Shown in pieces: positions 41,095 to 50,514 of a stretch of DNA of 63,544 bases. The DNA lies in NCBI GenBank assembly GCA_018401885.1, contig JAGYKB010000013.1:1-63544 (forward strand), written 5' to 3'. The first letter of the stretch is position 1, and every line of letters begins with the position of its first letter. Under the pieces are notes generated by a model. The model ran no database searches. It saw only the letters and a list, made by a program, of their open reading frames with translations, and was not told where the DNA came from. This DNA comes from Gammaproteobacteria bacterium (GTDB lineage Bacteria > Pseudomonadota > Gammaproteobacteria > Pseudomonadales > Pseudohongiellaceae). The position numbers were made by a program, and so were the translations under genes.

Positions 41095-41229
41095 GAATAG
41101 CTCAAAACTACTGAGGGCATCAGTCATGTCCTTTGAATCAAACAGCGCTATAATAGTTGGCGCTAAAAGCACTGTGACACAATGCCAGAGCTAAATTATT
41201 GGCAATGTAATAATGGAGAGAGAAGACTC

Positions 41230-42231
41230 ATGCAGTATCAATCAACAACAACGATCCGCGCGTATTTAGCTCGCTTCGTCGCCCTCGGCGTCTCTGCGCT
41301 ATTAACTTTAAGCCTCGCGCAGATTGCCAACGCCAATAGTTATACGCGTGGCCAACATATCGAACCGGCCTATGAAGGATGGCGCCCAAACGAAGATGGC
41401 ACATTCAGTTTCATGTTTGGTTATCAGAACGAAAACTGGGAAGAAGAGCCGGACGTTGAAATAGGCCCGAATAACATGTTCTCACCTGGTGAGGCAGACC
41501 GCGGCCAGCCGACACACTTCTTGCCGCGCCGTAATCGCTTTACTTTCGAAGTTAAGGTGCCAGCCGACTGGGGCGATCGCGAACTCGTCTGGACGCTGAA
41601 GGTTAACGGGGTTGAGCGCAAAGCTTACGCCACCCTCAAACCAGATTATCAGGTCGATAATATTGTTATCGCCTCTGAAACTGGCTCACTCGGCGCCGGC
41701 ACCAGTAGCCCTGAATCACGCTCCAATGTGCCACCTGTTCTCACCGTGCAGGGTGACGAAATTCGCACAGTGCGCGTTGGCGAGCCGATGAATCTTAAGA
41801 CGTTGATAACAGACGACGGTTTGCCTACACCTGACAATGTCCTTGAAGATGCGCGTGAATTTGCAGAGTTTGCGGGCGGTCCTCTGGCGGCAGCTCTGGT
41901 GAATGCAGAAAATGTTTATGAGCGTCGACTCATGCGCCCACCGACGCGAGTAACCGTCGGGAAAGTTAACGGCCTTTACCTGTCTTGGAACGTTTACCGT
42001 GGCGCCGGCAAAGTGACTTTCGATCCGCCCACGCCTAAGGTCTGGGAGGACACTCGCACCAGCGCTAACTCTCCGTGGGGCGCACTATGGACACCTCCAC
42101 CCATTCCTGAAGACGGCATTTACGATGTCAATGTCACATTTGATGAGCCAGGTACCTACGTGCTTTGGGGGCGTGCCGACGATGGCGGTTTATATCACGA
42201 TGGCTATGTCACTGTTAACGTGACCGAGTAA
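41230..42231 (+). CDS. Exported protein of unknown function next to the copper monooxygenase-like gene
   Basis: A Sec signal peptide (FVALGVSALLTLSLAQIANA) precedes a beta-rich protein of 333 residues in all. The first part (YEGWRPNEDGTFSFMFGYQNENWEEEPDVEIG) and the last (DGIYDVNVTFDEPGTYVLWGRADDGGLYHDGYVTVNV) resemble immunoglobulin-like or PKD-like sandwiches. The second His of LYHDGY and several Trp are the only candidates for ligand binding. ATG at 41230 follows GGAGAGAGAAG and is preferred to 41182. TATAAT at 41149-41154 could belong to a promoter of its own. I do not recognise the family; it may help the upstream oxidase or bind its substrate. Confidence 0.7.
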   Translation: MQYQSTTTIRAYLARFVALGVSALLTLSLAQIANANSYTRGQHIEPAYEGWRPNEDGTFSFMFGYQNENWEEEPDVEIGPNNMFSPGEADRGQPTHFLPRRNRFTFEVKVPADWGDRELVWTLKVNGVERKAYATLKPDYQVDNIVIASETGSLGAGTSSPESRSNVPPVLTVQGDEIRTVRVGEPMNLKTLITDDGLPTPDNVLEDAREFAEFAGGPLAAALVNAENVYERRLMRPPTRVTVGKVNGLYLSWNVYRGAGKVTFDPPTPKVWEDTRTSANSPWGALWTPPPIPEDGIYDVNVTFDEPGTYVLWGRADDGGLYHDGYVTVNVTE

Positions 42232-42261
42232 TCGCTCTTTGCCATTGTTTAATCAATAGCA

Positions 42262-42289
42262 AAAAAAGGCAGCTTAGGCTGCCTTTTTT
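42262..42289. terminator. Bidirectional terminator between the 41230 gene and icmF
   Basis: AAAAAAGGCAGC pairs perfectly with GCTGCCTTTTTT around TTAG. The A and T runs on both sides let it work for both convergent genes. Confidence 0.88.
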
Positions 42290-42334
42290 GTGTGTGCCTG
42301 TTCTGCGGACGTCTTTCACGACCGGCCGGAAGAA

Positions 42335-45300
42335 CTACATGCTACGCCGATACTGACCGCCGACCTCGAAGAAGGTCTCGGTGATCTGACCTAACGAACA
42401 GAACCTAACCGCGTTCATCAACTCCGCAAAGACATTCTCACCATTAATAGCGGCGACGCGCAGGCGCTGCAGCGCCAAAGTCGAGGCCTCGGCATTTTTC
42501 TCTTTGAAGCTTTTCAGCCGTGCGATTTGGCTCTCTTTTTCTTCGGTGGTTGAGCGCGCGAGTTCGATTTCGATTTCAGGCTCTGGCTCATCGCTCAAGA
42601 AGGTATTAACGCCGATAAGTGGCAGGCTGCCGTCGTGTTTACGATGTTCGTACAGCATCGACTCGTCCTGAATTTTACCGCGTTGATAACCAGTCTCCAT
42701 CGCGCCGAGCACACCGCCTCGTTCGGAAATTTTCTCAAACTCTTGCAGCACGGCTTCTTCTACAAGATCTGTGAGTTCTTCGATAATGAACGAGCCTTGA
42801 TTCGAGTTCTCGTTTACCGCGAGTCCCCATTCTTTGTTGATGATTAGCTGGATCGCCATGGCGCGGCGCACGCTCTCCTCTGTCGGCGTCGTGATCGCTT
42901 CATCATAAGCATTGGTGTGAAGTGAATTGCAGTTATCGTAAATAGCGATTAGCGCCTGTAGCGTGGTGCGAATGTCGTTGAATGACATCTCTTGCGCGTG
43001 CAGTGAGCGGCCACTGGTTTGGATGTGGTATTTAAGTTTCTGGCTGCGCTCATTTGCGCCATAGCGGAAACGCATCGCGGTTGCCCAAATGCGGCGAGCG
43101 ACGCGGCCTAATACCGTGTATTCAGGATCCATGCCGTTGGAAAAGAAGAACGAGAGATTATGCGCGAAATCGTCTACCGCCATGCCTCGGGCGAGGTACG
43201 CCTCAACGAAGGTAAACCCGTTAGAGAGGGTAAATGCGAGCTGGCTGATAGGGTTCGCGCCCGCCTCGGCGATGTGATAACCGGAGATTGAGACCGAATA
43301 AAAATTGCGCACCTGATGCTGAGTAAAATACTCTTGAATATCCCCCATGACCTTGAGACTAAACTCAGTCGAGAAAATACAGGTGTTCTGCCCCTGGTCC
43401 TCTTTTAGGATGTCGGCTTGCACGGTGCCGCGCACTGTCGCGAGTGTCTGCGATTTGATAGATGCATGCTCTTCCTCGTTGGGCTCGCGGCCGTTGGCGC
43501 TTACAAAATTGGCAACTTGCTGATCGATCGCTGCGTTCATATACATCGCAAGAATAGTCGGTGCAGGGCCGTTAATTGTCATCGATACCGATGTGCTCGG
43601 TGCGCATAAATCGAAGCCCGCATAGAGCTCTTTCATGTCGTCGAGTGTCGCGATAGAAACGCCTGAGTTGCCAACCTTGCCATAAATATCCGGCTGATGA
43701 TCGGGATCGAAACCGTAGAGCGTGACGGAGTCAAAGGCTGTGCTTAGCCGCTTAGCCTCGGCATGTTCCGACAACTGCTTGAACCGGCGATTGGTGCGAA
43801 AGGCATCACCCTCGCCCGCAAACATACGCGTCGGATCCTCCGATTCACGCTTAAATGGGAAAACGCCTGCAGTGAACGGGAATCGCCCCGGCACATTTTC
43901 GAGCAAGAGCCACTTGAGAAGATCGCCGTGGTCGCTGAACGTGGGCAGTGATACCCGCGATATCTTGGTGCCCGAAAGCGAAGTACGAGTTAGCGCAGTG
44001 CGTAATTCTTTGTCGCGTACTTTGACGACATATTCGTCGCCCGAATAGTCCTCTTTGAGCTGATCCCAACCTGCTAACAATTTGTTTGCGCGACTGTCGA
44101 TTGCCGATTCGCGTTTTTCAATCAGCGCATCCAAATCGCTGCTCTGCACGCTGCTCTCGGCAAGCATTGCCTTTGCCGCTTTGAGCTGTTGGCGCTCGCG
44201 CGCAATCTTGGCCTGCTCAGCCACTAGCTTATGATAACCACGGACTTCCTCTGCGATCTCGGCTAGGTAGCGCTGATTCTGCGCGGGAATAATCACCGTG
44301 CGCTGCGTTGACGTTTTAGTCTCGGTCCGCGCGAGGCTTGAGGTGTATTCGGGTAGACCGTGTTTGCGCAGCTCGGGCACCAGCGCCTGATAGAGCGCCG
44401 TGATGCCGTCATCATTAAACTTGGAAGCTATAGTGCCGAAGACCGGCATCGCTTCGGGCATTTCACTCCATGCCTCGCGGTTACGCTGTACTTGCTTGCA
44501 GACATCCCTTAGCGCATCTTCGCTGCCTTTGCGGTCAAATTTGTTAATTGCAAAAACGTCGGCATAGTCGAGCATGTCAATTTTTTCGAGCTGACTCGCT
44601 GCACCAAACTCTGGCGTCATCACATAGAGCGACGAGTCGACGTAGGGCACGATGCCTGCGTCGCCCTGACCGATCCCGGGAGTTTCAACGATAATCAAAT
44701 CGAAGCCGCCGAGTTTAATTGCGGCTATAAGGCTGCTCAGGCGAGCCGGAATTTCCATTGCTGCGTCGCGTGTTGCGACCGAGCGCATCATGATATTCGG
44801 ATGATTGATTGCATTCATGCGAATGCGGTCGCCTAGCAGCGCGCCCCCTGTTTTGCGCCGCGTGGGATCAATCGCCAGCACGGCGATTTTGAGCGTATCG
44901 CTCGCGTCTTGTCGAAAGCGCCGGATGATTTCGTCGGTTGTCGACGACTTGCCAGCACCACCCGTGCCTGTGATGCCGAGTACAGGCGTCGAACTAGTCT
45001 GCGCGGCCGACTCTAGTTTGTCGAGTTCGCCTTGCGTGTAATGCCCATTTTCGATTGCAGTCAGTGCGCGCGTCAGGGTTATCCGATCGTTCGGGCCAAG
45101 TTCGGTAAGGCTCGGCGGAGTTGGTCTGTCCTTTGCCTGCCGACATTTAAGGATCATGTCGTCGATCATGCCCTGTAGGCCGATAGACTGGCCGTCTGCA
45201 GGGGAATAGAGTCTGGTCACGCCGTAGGTATGAAGCTCGGTTATTTCGGCGGGAATAATTACGCCGCCACCGCCGCCGAATATCTTTATATGCCCTGCGC

Positions 45301-45601
45301 CAAGTTCACGCAGCTTGTCGACCAGATACTTAAAATATTCGATGTGGCCGCCTTGATAGGAGCTTATCGCTATGGCATCTGCATCTTCTTGTACAGCTGC
45401 CTCGACAATCTCTTGCACCGAGCGATTGTGGGCAAGGTGAATCACTTCTACACCACTGGCTTGCAGAATTCGGCGCATGATATTTATAGCGGCGTCGTGT
45501 CCGTCGAAGAGGCTCGCTGCGGTGACGAAGCGGAGTGGGTGTTGGGTTTGTGGAGAAGGATCGACGGCGTTGGCCGCGGCGGCGATAGAGGTGACGCTCA
45601 T
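42335..45601 (-). CDS. icmF: Fused isobutyryl-CoA mutase with G-protein chaperone
   Basis: The 1088-residue protein has the three parts of IcmF in order: a B12-binding domain with [12 protein letters not shown] (His35 as cobalt ligand), a MeaB-like GTPase with [13 protein letters not shown] (Lys218), and a mutase barrel. IcmF interconverts isobutyryl-CoA and butyryl-CoA with adenosylcobalamin. Phe594 in [10 protein letters not shown] and Gln738 in DQGQNT occupy the positions of Phe and Gln in isobutyryl-CoA mutases, where methylmalonyl-CoA mutases have Tyr and Arg. It stands alone and links valine or branched-acid breakdown to beta-oxidation. Confidence 0.95.
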   Translation of the reverse strand: MSVTSIAAAANAVDPSPQTQHPLRFVTAASLFDGHDAAINIMRRILQASGVEVIHLAHNRSVQEIVEAAVQEDADAIAISSYQGGHIEYFKYLVDKLRELGAGHIKIFGGGGGVIIPAEITELHTYGVTRLYSPADGQSIGLQGMIDDMILKCRQAKDRPTPPSLTELGPNDRITLTRALTAIENGHYTQGELDKLESAAQTSSTPVLGITGTGGAGKSSTTDEIIRRFRQDASDTLKIAVLAIDPTRRKTGGALLGDRIRMNAINHPNIMMRSVATRDAAMEIPARLSSLIAAIKLGGFDLIIVETPGIGQGDAGIVPYVDSSLYVMTPEFGAASQLEKIDMLDYADVFAINKFDRKGSEDALRDVCKQVQRNREAWSEMPEAMPVFGTIASKFNDDGITALYQALVPELRKHGLPEYTSSLARTETKTSTQRTVIIPAQNQRYLAEIAEEVRGYHKLVAEQAKIARERQQLKAAKAMLAESSVQSSDLDALIEKRESAIDSRANKLLAGWDQLKEDYSGDEYVVKVRDKELRTALTRTSLSGTKISRVSLPTFSDHGDLLKWLLLENVPGRFPFTAGVFPFKRESEDPTRMFAGEGDAFRTNRRFKQLSEHAEAKRLSTAFDSVTLYGFDPDHQPDIYGKVGNSGVSIATLDDMKELYAGFDLCAPSTSVSMTINGPAPTILAMYMNAAIDQQVANFVSANGREPNEEEHASIKSQTLATVRGTVQADILKEDQGQNTCIFSTEFSLKVMGDIQEYFTQHQVRNFYSVSISGYHIAEAGANPISQLAFTLSNGFTFVEAYLARGMAVDDFAHNLSFFFSNGMDPEYTVLGRVARRIWATAMRFRYGANERSQKLKYHIQTSGRSLHAQEMSFNDIRTTLQALIAIYDNCNSLHTNAYDEAITTPTEESVRRAMAIQLIINKEWGLAVNENSNQGSFIIEELTDLVEEAVLQEFEKISERGGVLGAMETGYQRGKIQDESMLYEHRKHDGSLPLIGVNTFLSDEPEPEIEIELARSTTEEKESQIARLKSFKEKNAEASTLALQRLRVAAINGENVFAELMNAVRFCSLGQITETFFEVGGQYRRSM

Positions 45602-45778
45602 GCTTTTTCTCGTTAGTTTTTTCAGAATATCCTGAGTCTAGCCGATTCTGGTAGATGAGGCACTAGCTCACGACAAGTTGCTCTTCAGTCTTGTAGCCAC
45701 CGATTTATTGTCACATTATTAGTTTATCGTTACAGACCTGTATTAGCGCTTTTGGGGAGAATCCGCATCAATAATTCT

Positions 45779-47200
45779 ATGAAACCAGTCACCTCTATCT
45801 ACTTATCATGCCTGTGTGCAGTTGCCACAAATGCTCTGCTCGGCGCTGAAGTTTCACCGCAGTGGATCGCAGGCGATCACCACATCCACAGTCGTTACAG
45901 CACCGGTTGGGATCGTGAGCAAGAGCCGCCAGCGCCCGTAATCGGTGGCGATGCTATCTACCCAATACACATGAATGCGCTAATGGCGAAGTATTTTGGC
46001 CTTGGCTGGATGGTTGCGACTGATCACGGTGGGCCTAACCACAGCAGAGTGAATCTGGAACAGGCCTACCCCGAGCTGCAACAGTCGCGCCTGGTCGTGC
46101 CCGAGGTTGTGCAATTTTGGGGGATGGAGTTCGACACCCCTGGCGCAGATCACTCGAGTCTGATCATTCCACACAGTCACGAAGAGAGTCAGCAGTTGTT
46201 TGCTATCGAGTCGCGCTTCGCTAAACGAGAACCGTGGCCGGCAGATCCAAGCTGGGATACGGAGCCACGCTTGCTCGAAGCACTCGAATTCATGAAGACG
46301 CAGGAGCGTGCCCCGATACTGATCGCTAATCATCCGTCTAGGTCGGCGGAAGATATCGGTGTTTATGGTCAATACACGCCGGCAGAGCTGCGCGACTGGA
46401 ATGATACTGCGCCAACTATAGCTGTCGGTATGGCGGCAGCACCGGGGCATCAAGCCGCGGCGCTTAATAAAGATGGCAGCGCAGGAAATCCGCGCCCGAG
46501 AGGCTACTACGGAAACGCCGGCACTTTGGGCGGCTTTGACCAATTTACGGCAATCGTCGGTGGCTTCTGGGATTCGATGCTCGGTGAGGGCCGGCGGTGG
46601 TGGGTGACGGCTAATTCGGACTCCCACGTTCACTACAGCGAGGGCGGTGCGGATTTTTGGCCAGGCGAGTACTCGAAAACGCACGTGTGGGCCACGAAGG
46701 ATCACGATGCTATCCTCGATGGCATTCGGAACGGCCGCGTATTTGTTACGACTGGCGACCTGATTTCGGCATTGGAATTTTCTGCTAGTGCCGAGGGGAT
46801 CTCGGCGAGTCTCGGCGAGGAGCTTGTAGTCGAACGTGGTAAAGAGATTGACGTGGTCATTCGTTTTCTGGATCCAGAGTCGACTAATGCACGTGGACAG
46901 AATCCGAGCGTTGCACGAGTCGATCTTATTCGAGGTGATCTGACTGGGGCCGCTCAAGATCGCAGCAACGATTCGAACCCGACTACTCGAGTGCATCAGC
47001 GATTCATGGCGGAGGAGTTTTCAGCTGCCGCTGGAATGAGTGAAGTGCGATTGAAACTGCTCGCCGAAAAGTCTGGGTACCTCCGGTTGCGGGGAACCAA
47101 CGGCGAGGAGCTCGAACCGACACAAGATCTGTTGGGTGAAGATCCATGGTCCGATCTTTGGTTCTACTCTAATCCCATATTCATAAAAGTGGCTGAGTAA
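45779..47200 (+). CDS. Exported PHP-domain metallohydrolase (CehA/McbA-like)
   Basis: A signal peptide (IYLSCLCAVATNALLGAE) precedes a PHP-type metal-binding barrel with AGDHHIHSRYS, ATDHGGPNH, IPHSHEE, ANHPSRS and TANSDSHVHYSEGG supplying His and Asp ligands. Total length is 473 residues. The CehA/McbA group hydrolyses carbamates and phosphoesters, but most members have no known substrate. The start is uncertain: GGGGAGA lies about 20 bases before this ATG, which is far, and the frame stays open back to 45752. It is divergent from icmF. Confidence 0.8.
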   Translation: MKPVTSIYLSCLCAVATNALLGAEVSPQWIAGDHHIHSRYSTGWDREQEPPAPVIGGDAIYPIHMNALMAKYFGLGWMVATDHGGPNHSRVNLEQAYPELQQSRLVVPEVVQFWGMEFDTPGADHSSLIIPHSHEESQQLFAIESRFAKREPWPADPSWDTEPRLLEALEFMKTQERAPILIANHPSRSAEDIGVYGQYTPAELRDWNDTAPTIAVGMAAAPGHQAAALNKDGSAGNPRPRGYYGNAGTLGGFDQFTAIVGGFWDSMLGEGRRWWVTANSDSHVHYSEGGADFWPGEYSKTHVWATKDHDAILDGIRNGRVFVTTGDLISALEFSASAEGISASLGEELVVERGKEIDVVIRFLDPESTNARGQNPSVARVDLIRGDLTGAAQDRSNDSNPTTRVHQRFMAEEFSAAAGMSEVRLKLLAEKSGYLRLRGTNGEELEPTQDLLGEDPWSDLWFYSNPIFIKVAE

Positions 47201-47273
47201 AACTTCTGGATTATGAGCCGTCTTGGTTATACCTTCGACTTATGCACTACTAAAAGTGCACAAGGAGAACGGT

Positions 47274-47540
47274 ATGTCAGGATCAGAAAAGTCGGCGATG
47301 CATTTAAGCGAAGAGATTATTCAGGAACTAGAGTTACTCAATTTGTTTTCGCTATCGAGTACACTCGAAGGGCTCAAGATTCATCACGAAGCTGATCCCG
47401 CGAGAATAGCCGCAGGAGCCAGTCTTTTTGCGAAGGGGCTGACCACGCTGCCTGACGGAGGCTACCTTACGCCGCTCGGAGTCGAGGCGGCGGAGCACGC
47501 TCAATCTGTGATGAGAATTCTGCGAGCATCAATTGATTAG
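47274..47540 (+). CDS. TIGR02647-like small winged-helix protein
   Basis: The 88-residue protein reads EEIIQELELLNLFSLSSTLEG, IHHEADPARIAAGASLFAKGLTTLPDGGYLTPLGVEAAEHAQ, the pattern I associate with the TIGR02647 family of gammaproteobacteria. It probably folds as a winged helix, so DNA binding is possible but unproven. AAGGAG six bases before the ATG fixes the start. Its last 12 bases overlap the 3' end of the convergent YqaA-like gene. Confidence 0.8.
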   Translation: MSGSEKSAMHLSEEIIQELELLNLFSLSSTLEGLKIHHEADPARIAAGASLFAKGLTTLPDGGYLTPLGVEAAEHAQSVMRILRASID

Positions 47541-48023
47541 CGTTGTAGCGATTTTTGCAATAAAAAAGTAGCGCGTAAATTTGCCGATTCCTGCGAGCAC
47601 AGCTAGCTGCCAGAGAGGAACGCGCGCTATGCCCGCAAAGACAGTGAGGGCGTCGCCTAAGACAGGCGCCCAAGCAACGAGCAAACTCCACTTTCCATAG
47701 CGATTGAACCACACGCCAGCGCGTTCGATTTCTTCCCCCTTAATTCGAATCCATCGGTAGTCTTCGAATCGAAAATAATTGCTTCGAAGAAGCGTGCCGA
47801 GCCACCAATTTACACACGCGCCTAAGGTGTTACCTAGCGTCGCCCAGAATAGTAGAGATCCTAGGCCATACCCTTCAGCTACAAGCGCGCCAAACAAAAC
47901 CTCGGAGGAGAGAGGCAGAATAGTTGCAGCTAGAAAAGAAACAGCAAAGAGGGAGAGCAGGGTAAGCATAGGTAATTCTATAGCCTCAATTTCCGCACTC
48001 TTGACTGGAATCCTTGGGGCCAT
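47529..48023 (-). CDS. YqaA-like membrane protein (DedA/VTT superfamily)
   Basis: The 164-residue protein has about four hydrophobic segments and the motifs FLAATILPLSSEVLFGALV, ATLGNTLGACVNWWLG and FNRYGKWSLLVAWAPVLGDALTVFAG, matching E. coli YqaA. The family is thought to act in lipid or ion movement; the role is unsettled. An internal ATG at 47969 would give a more typical start at the first helix. It follows the quinoprotein gene by about 43 bases on the same strand and may be cotranscribed. Confidence 0.82.
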   Translation of the reverse strand: MAPRIPVKSAEIEAIELPMLTLLSLFAVSFLAATILPLSSEVLFGALVAEGYGLGSLLFWATLGNTLGACVNWWLGTLLRSNYFRFEDYRWIRIKGEEIERAGVWFNRYGKWSLLVAWAPVLGDALTVFAGIARVPLWQLAVLAGIGKFTRYFFIAKIATTLIN

Positions 48024-48066
48024 AAAGAGTAAATCTTCATCAGCCCACAGAAACTATTGCATAAAA

Positions 48067-49803
48067 TTAGGGTAGGGCAAACACCCACACGACACCGCCC
48101 TGTGGCACATAGGTGTTGCTGCCGCGGGTCATGTTTATTAAGTTCTGTTCTCTTTGGGCATCGACGCCCCAGCCCGACTGCACGGCGATATATTGCTTGT
48201 CGTCGACTGAGAAAGTAACAGGAACGCCGATGACACCCGAATTAGTTGGGTACTCCCATAGGATCTCGCCGCTCTTAGAATCGAAAGCCCTAAATTTGCG
48301 GTCGTTGGTGCCGCCCATGAACACAAGATCGCCAGCTGTTGCGAGAATCGGTCCCCAGTTATGGCTTTCGAATGTTGTTGTCCATGCGCGTTCGCCGGTG
48401 TCCACATTCCACGCTTGTAACTCACCAATATGGTCTGCGCCTTCGCGCACAAAAAATCCGCCATTATCTGATGACCCGCGTCCCATATAGGCTCGGCCGG
48501 GACTGTATTCTATTTCCTCACCAACCATTGTGGAGCAAACGTTTTCATTAGCTGGGATGAATAGAAGGCGCGAATTGGGGTCGAATGCTGCCGGTGGCCA
48601 ATCTTTGCCTCCCCAAAGCGATGGACAGAAGCTCGCCTCATAGCCTGTGCCTGGCTTCTTGGTCATATCGTATTCGGGTCTGCCGGTTGTTGAGTCTATG
48701 CTGGTGAAGACGTCTTGGTAGACGTACGGCTTTGCATCAACAAAGCTTATCTTCTCCGCGCTTCGTTCTAAAAACCAAAGGTAGCCGTTACGGCCAGGAT
48801 GGACCAAGCCTTTCACGCTGCCGCCTTCGCGTTCATAGTCGATGAGCAGCGGCGCCGAAACTTCGTCCCAATCCCAAGAATCGTTCCAGTGATACTGGTG
48901 GTGATTTTTTAACTCCCCAGTCTTTGGATCTAACGCGATGACTGAGGTTGAATATAAATTATCGCCGGGCCGTGTATCACCCATCCAAGGGCCGCCGTTG
49001 CCAGTGCCCCAGTAGGTGAGGTTTAAATCGGGGTCGTAAGAGCCGGTAATCCAGACCGGAACACCGCCGGTCTGCCAAGTGTCTCCCGGCCATGACTCCG
49101 AGCCGGGCTCGCCTGGTGCAGGAATTGTATACGTCTTCCAAAGCTCTTCGCCTGTCGCCGCATCAAAGGCTGCGACGAAGCCACGAATGCCAAGCTCACC
49201 GCCGGATACGCCCACCATCACCACGCCATCAACGATAAGTGGCGCCATAGTCATGTAGTAGCCGTTGTAATAATCCTCAACAGCGACTTCCCACACCACC
49301 TCGCCTGTAAGCGCATCGAGTGCAACGAGGAAGGCGTCAACCGTGGCGAGATAAGCAAGATCGCCATAAAGCGCGACGCCTCTGTTAGTTGGGTGGAACT
49401 GCTGCAGGTCGTCGGGTAAGTAGCGCACATAGCGCCAGAGTAAATCGCCAGTGACGGCGTTGAGCGCGAGCACATGATTTTGCGGCGTGCTCACATACAT
49501 ATAGCCGTTATTCACGATCGGCGGTGCCTGATGGCCTTCGCGTAGCCCAGTCGAAAAACTCCAGACGGGTTTGAGGTTTGCCACGTTGTCCGTATCGATC
49601 TGGTCTAACGCGCTATATCCGTGCGAGTCGTAACTGCCTCGGTAGAGCAGCCAGCTTTCGCTGTCTTGGTTTCGCAGTCTCGCGTCGGTAACCGGCGAAT
49701 AAGGTGGCAGGCTTTGCGCAGAAACTGTGGCGCTAACGACACTAAAGAGCACTGCAGTAGGTAGAACAATCCTGACGAGAAAGGAGCGCATGGCTTTTAA
49801 CAT
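48067..49803 (-). CDS. PQQ-dependent alcohol dehydrogenase-like quinoprotein
   Basis: A signal peptide (MLKAMRSFLVRIVLPTAVLFSVVSATVSAQ) precedes an eight-bladed propeller with repeated LDAxTGExxW blades; total length is 578 residues. The metal ligands of PQQ dehydrogenases are seen as Glu203 (SGGELG), Asn269 (GTGNGGPW) and Asp311 in SWDWDEV. Asp313 adds the Asp-x-Asp pattern of lanthanide enzymes such as XoxF. The vicinal Cys pair that precedes NRG in methanol dehydrogenases is absent (FHPTNRG). The start at 49803 follows AGAGG; a longer frame into the Rieske gene lacks a signal peptide. It probably oxidises an alcohol in the periplasm. Confidence 0.85.
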   Translation of the reverse strand: MLKAMRSFLVRIVLPTAVLFSVVSATVSAQSLPPYSPVTDARLRNQDSESWLLYRGSYDSHGYSALDQIDTDNVANLKPVWSFSTGLREGHQAPPIVNNGYMYVSTPQNHVLALNAVTGDLLWRYVRYLPDDLQQFHPTNRGVALYGDLAYLATVDAFLVALDALTGEVVWEVAVEDYYNGYYMTMAPLIVDGVVMVGVSGGELGIRGFVAAFDAATGEELWKTYTIPAPGEPGSESWPGDTWQTGGVPVWITGSYDPDLNLTYWGTGNGGPWMGDTRPGDNLYSTSVIALDPKTGELKNHHQYHWNDSWDWDEVSAPLLIDYEREGGSVKGLVHPGRNGYLWFLERSAEKISFVDAKPYVYQDVFTSIDSTTGRPEYDMTKKPGTGYEASFCPSLWGGKDWPPAAFDPNSRLLFIPANENVCSTMVGEEIEYSPGRAYMGRGSSDNGGFFVREGADHIGELQAWNVDTGERAWTTTFESHNWGPILATAGDLVFMGGTNDRKFRAFDSKSGEILWEYPTNSGVIGVPVTFSVDDKQYIAVQSGWGVDAQREQNLINMTRGSNTYVPQGGVVWVFALP

Positions 49804-49876
49804 TGAAGCCTCTTTTTTTATTGTCTTAGCGTTGGACAGAATTATTGGCTGCAATTCAGAATCAGGCCAGCAATTT

Positions 49877-50455
49877 TTAGAATTGTTGGGTGAAACCGAC
49901 GCGGCCCCGAAACGAGTCAGCGACCACAATGGCCTCCTCTTCGAGGCTAAGCGGTAGTATCGCGAGCGGCCGCGGGGCAGGGCCGCCGACCACTTTAGCA
50001 CTGTCATATACATCAAATTTGGATTCATGGCAGGGGCAGGCCATAAGTAAATCGTCGGGGTCCCAATTGGTTACATCGCAGCCCGTGTGCGTGCATACAG
50101 CAGAGTAGGCAATAACCCCCTCAGCGGTGAGGCCTGCGATTTCGCTATCGAGCTTGGCTAAGTCTAGCTTCGTTACCATGACTCGATTGAGTCGGGAGCC
50201 ATCGCGAAGGGTGTTAGTCGCAGGCTCTTTCGCGAGCGCGGCGATGGGTCGCTGGTTGAGCGTCAACATCGCAGGAGTGATGCGCTCGCCGTTCTTATCT
50301 CCACCGTCGAAAACAAGCCAGTCCCCTTCCTTTGGGCGAGCGCGGTTAGGAGGCTGACCGAGAACAGAGGTAGGAATCACGATACCAGTCATCACTCCAG
50401 TCTGAAGGAGTTTTCGACGAGTTAGGGTTTTCTTCAGGTTTTCGGTTTTAGCCAT
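49877..50455 (-). CDS. Tat-exported Rieske iron-sulfur protein
   Basis: The N-terminus has a twin-arginine motif (TRRKLLQTG) and a hydrophobic stretch, so folded export is likely. The Rieske cluster ligands are Cys121 and His123 in CTHTGC, and Cys140 and His143 in CPCHESKF. A Gly/Pro-rich GGPAPRPL loop closes the cluster site, as in cytochrome bc1 and b6f Rieske proteins. The total of 192 residues fits a stand-alone electron carrier. It lies between the receptor gene (59 bases) and the quinoprotein gene (73 bases) on one strand and may carry electrons for the quinoprotein. Confidence 0.87.
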   Translation of the reverse strand: MAKTENLKKTLTRRKLLQTGVMTGIVIPTSVLGQPPNRARPKEGDWLVFDGGDKNGERITPAMLTLNQRPIAALAKEPATNTLRDGSRLNRVMVTKLDLAKLDSEIAGLTAEGVIAYSAVCTHTGCDVTNWDPDDLLMACPCHESKFDVYDSAKVVGGPAPRPLAILPLSLEEEAIVVADSFRGRVGFTQQF

Positions 50456-50514
50456 CGCAATGATTTCTGGTCTTTTAATACCAGAAACCTAGCAGACCGA
50501 TAGCTTAGGAGCAA

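Noticed and set aside
45980..46996. 338-codon minus-strand frame inside the PHP-domain gene
   Set aside because: The plus-strand frame has clear metal-binding motifs; the antisense product is Arg/Ser/His-rich and looks like a shadow.
49804..50028. Longer start for the quinoprotein
   Set aside because: It would overlap the Rieske gene, remove the signal peptide from the N-terminus and has no ribosome binding site.
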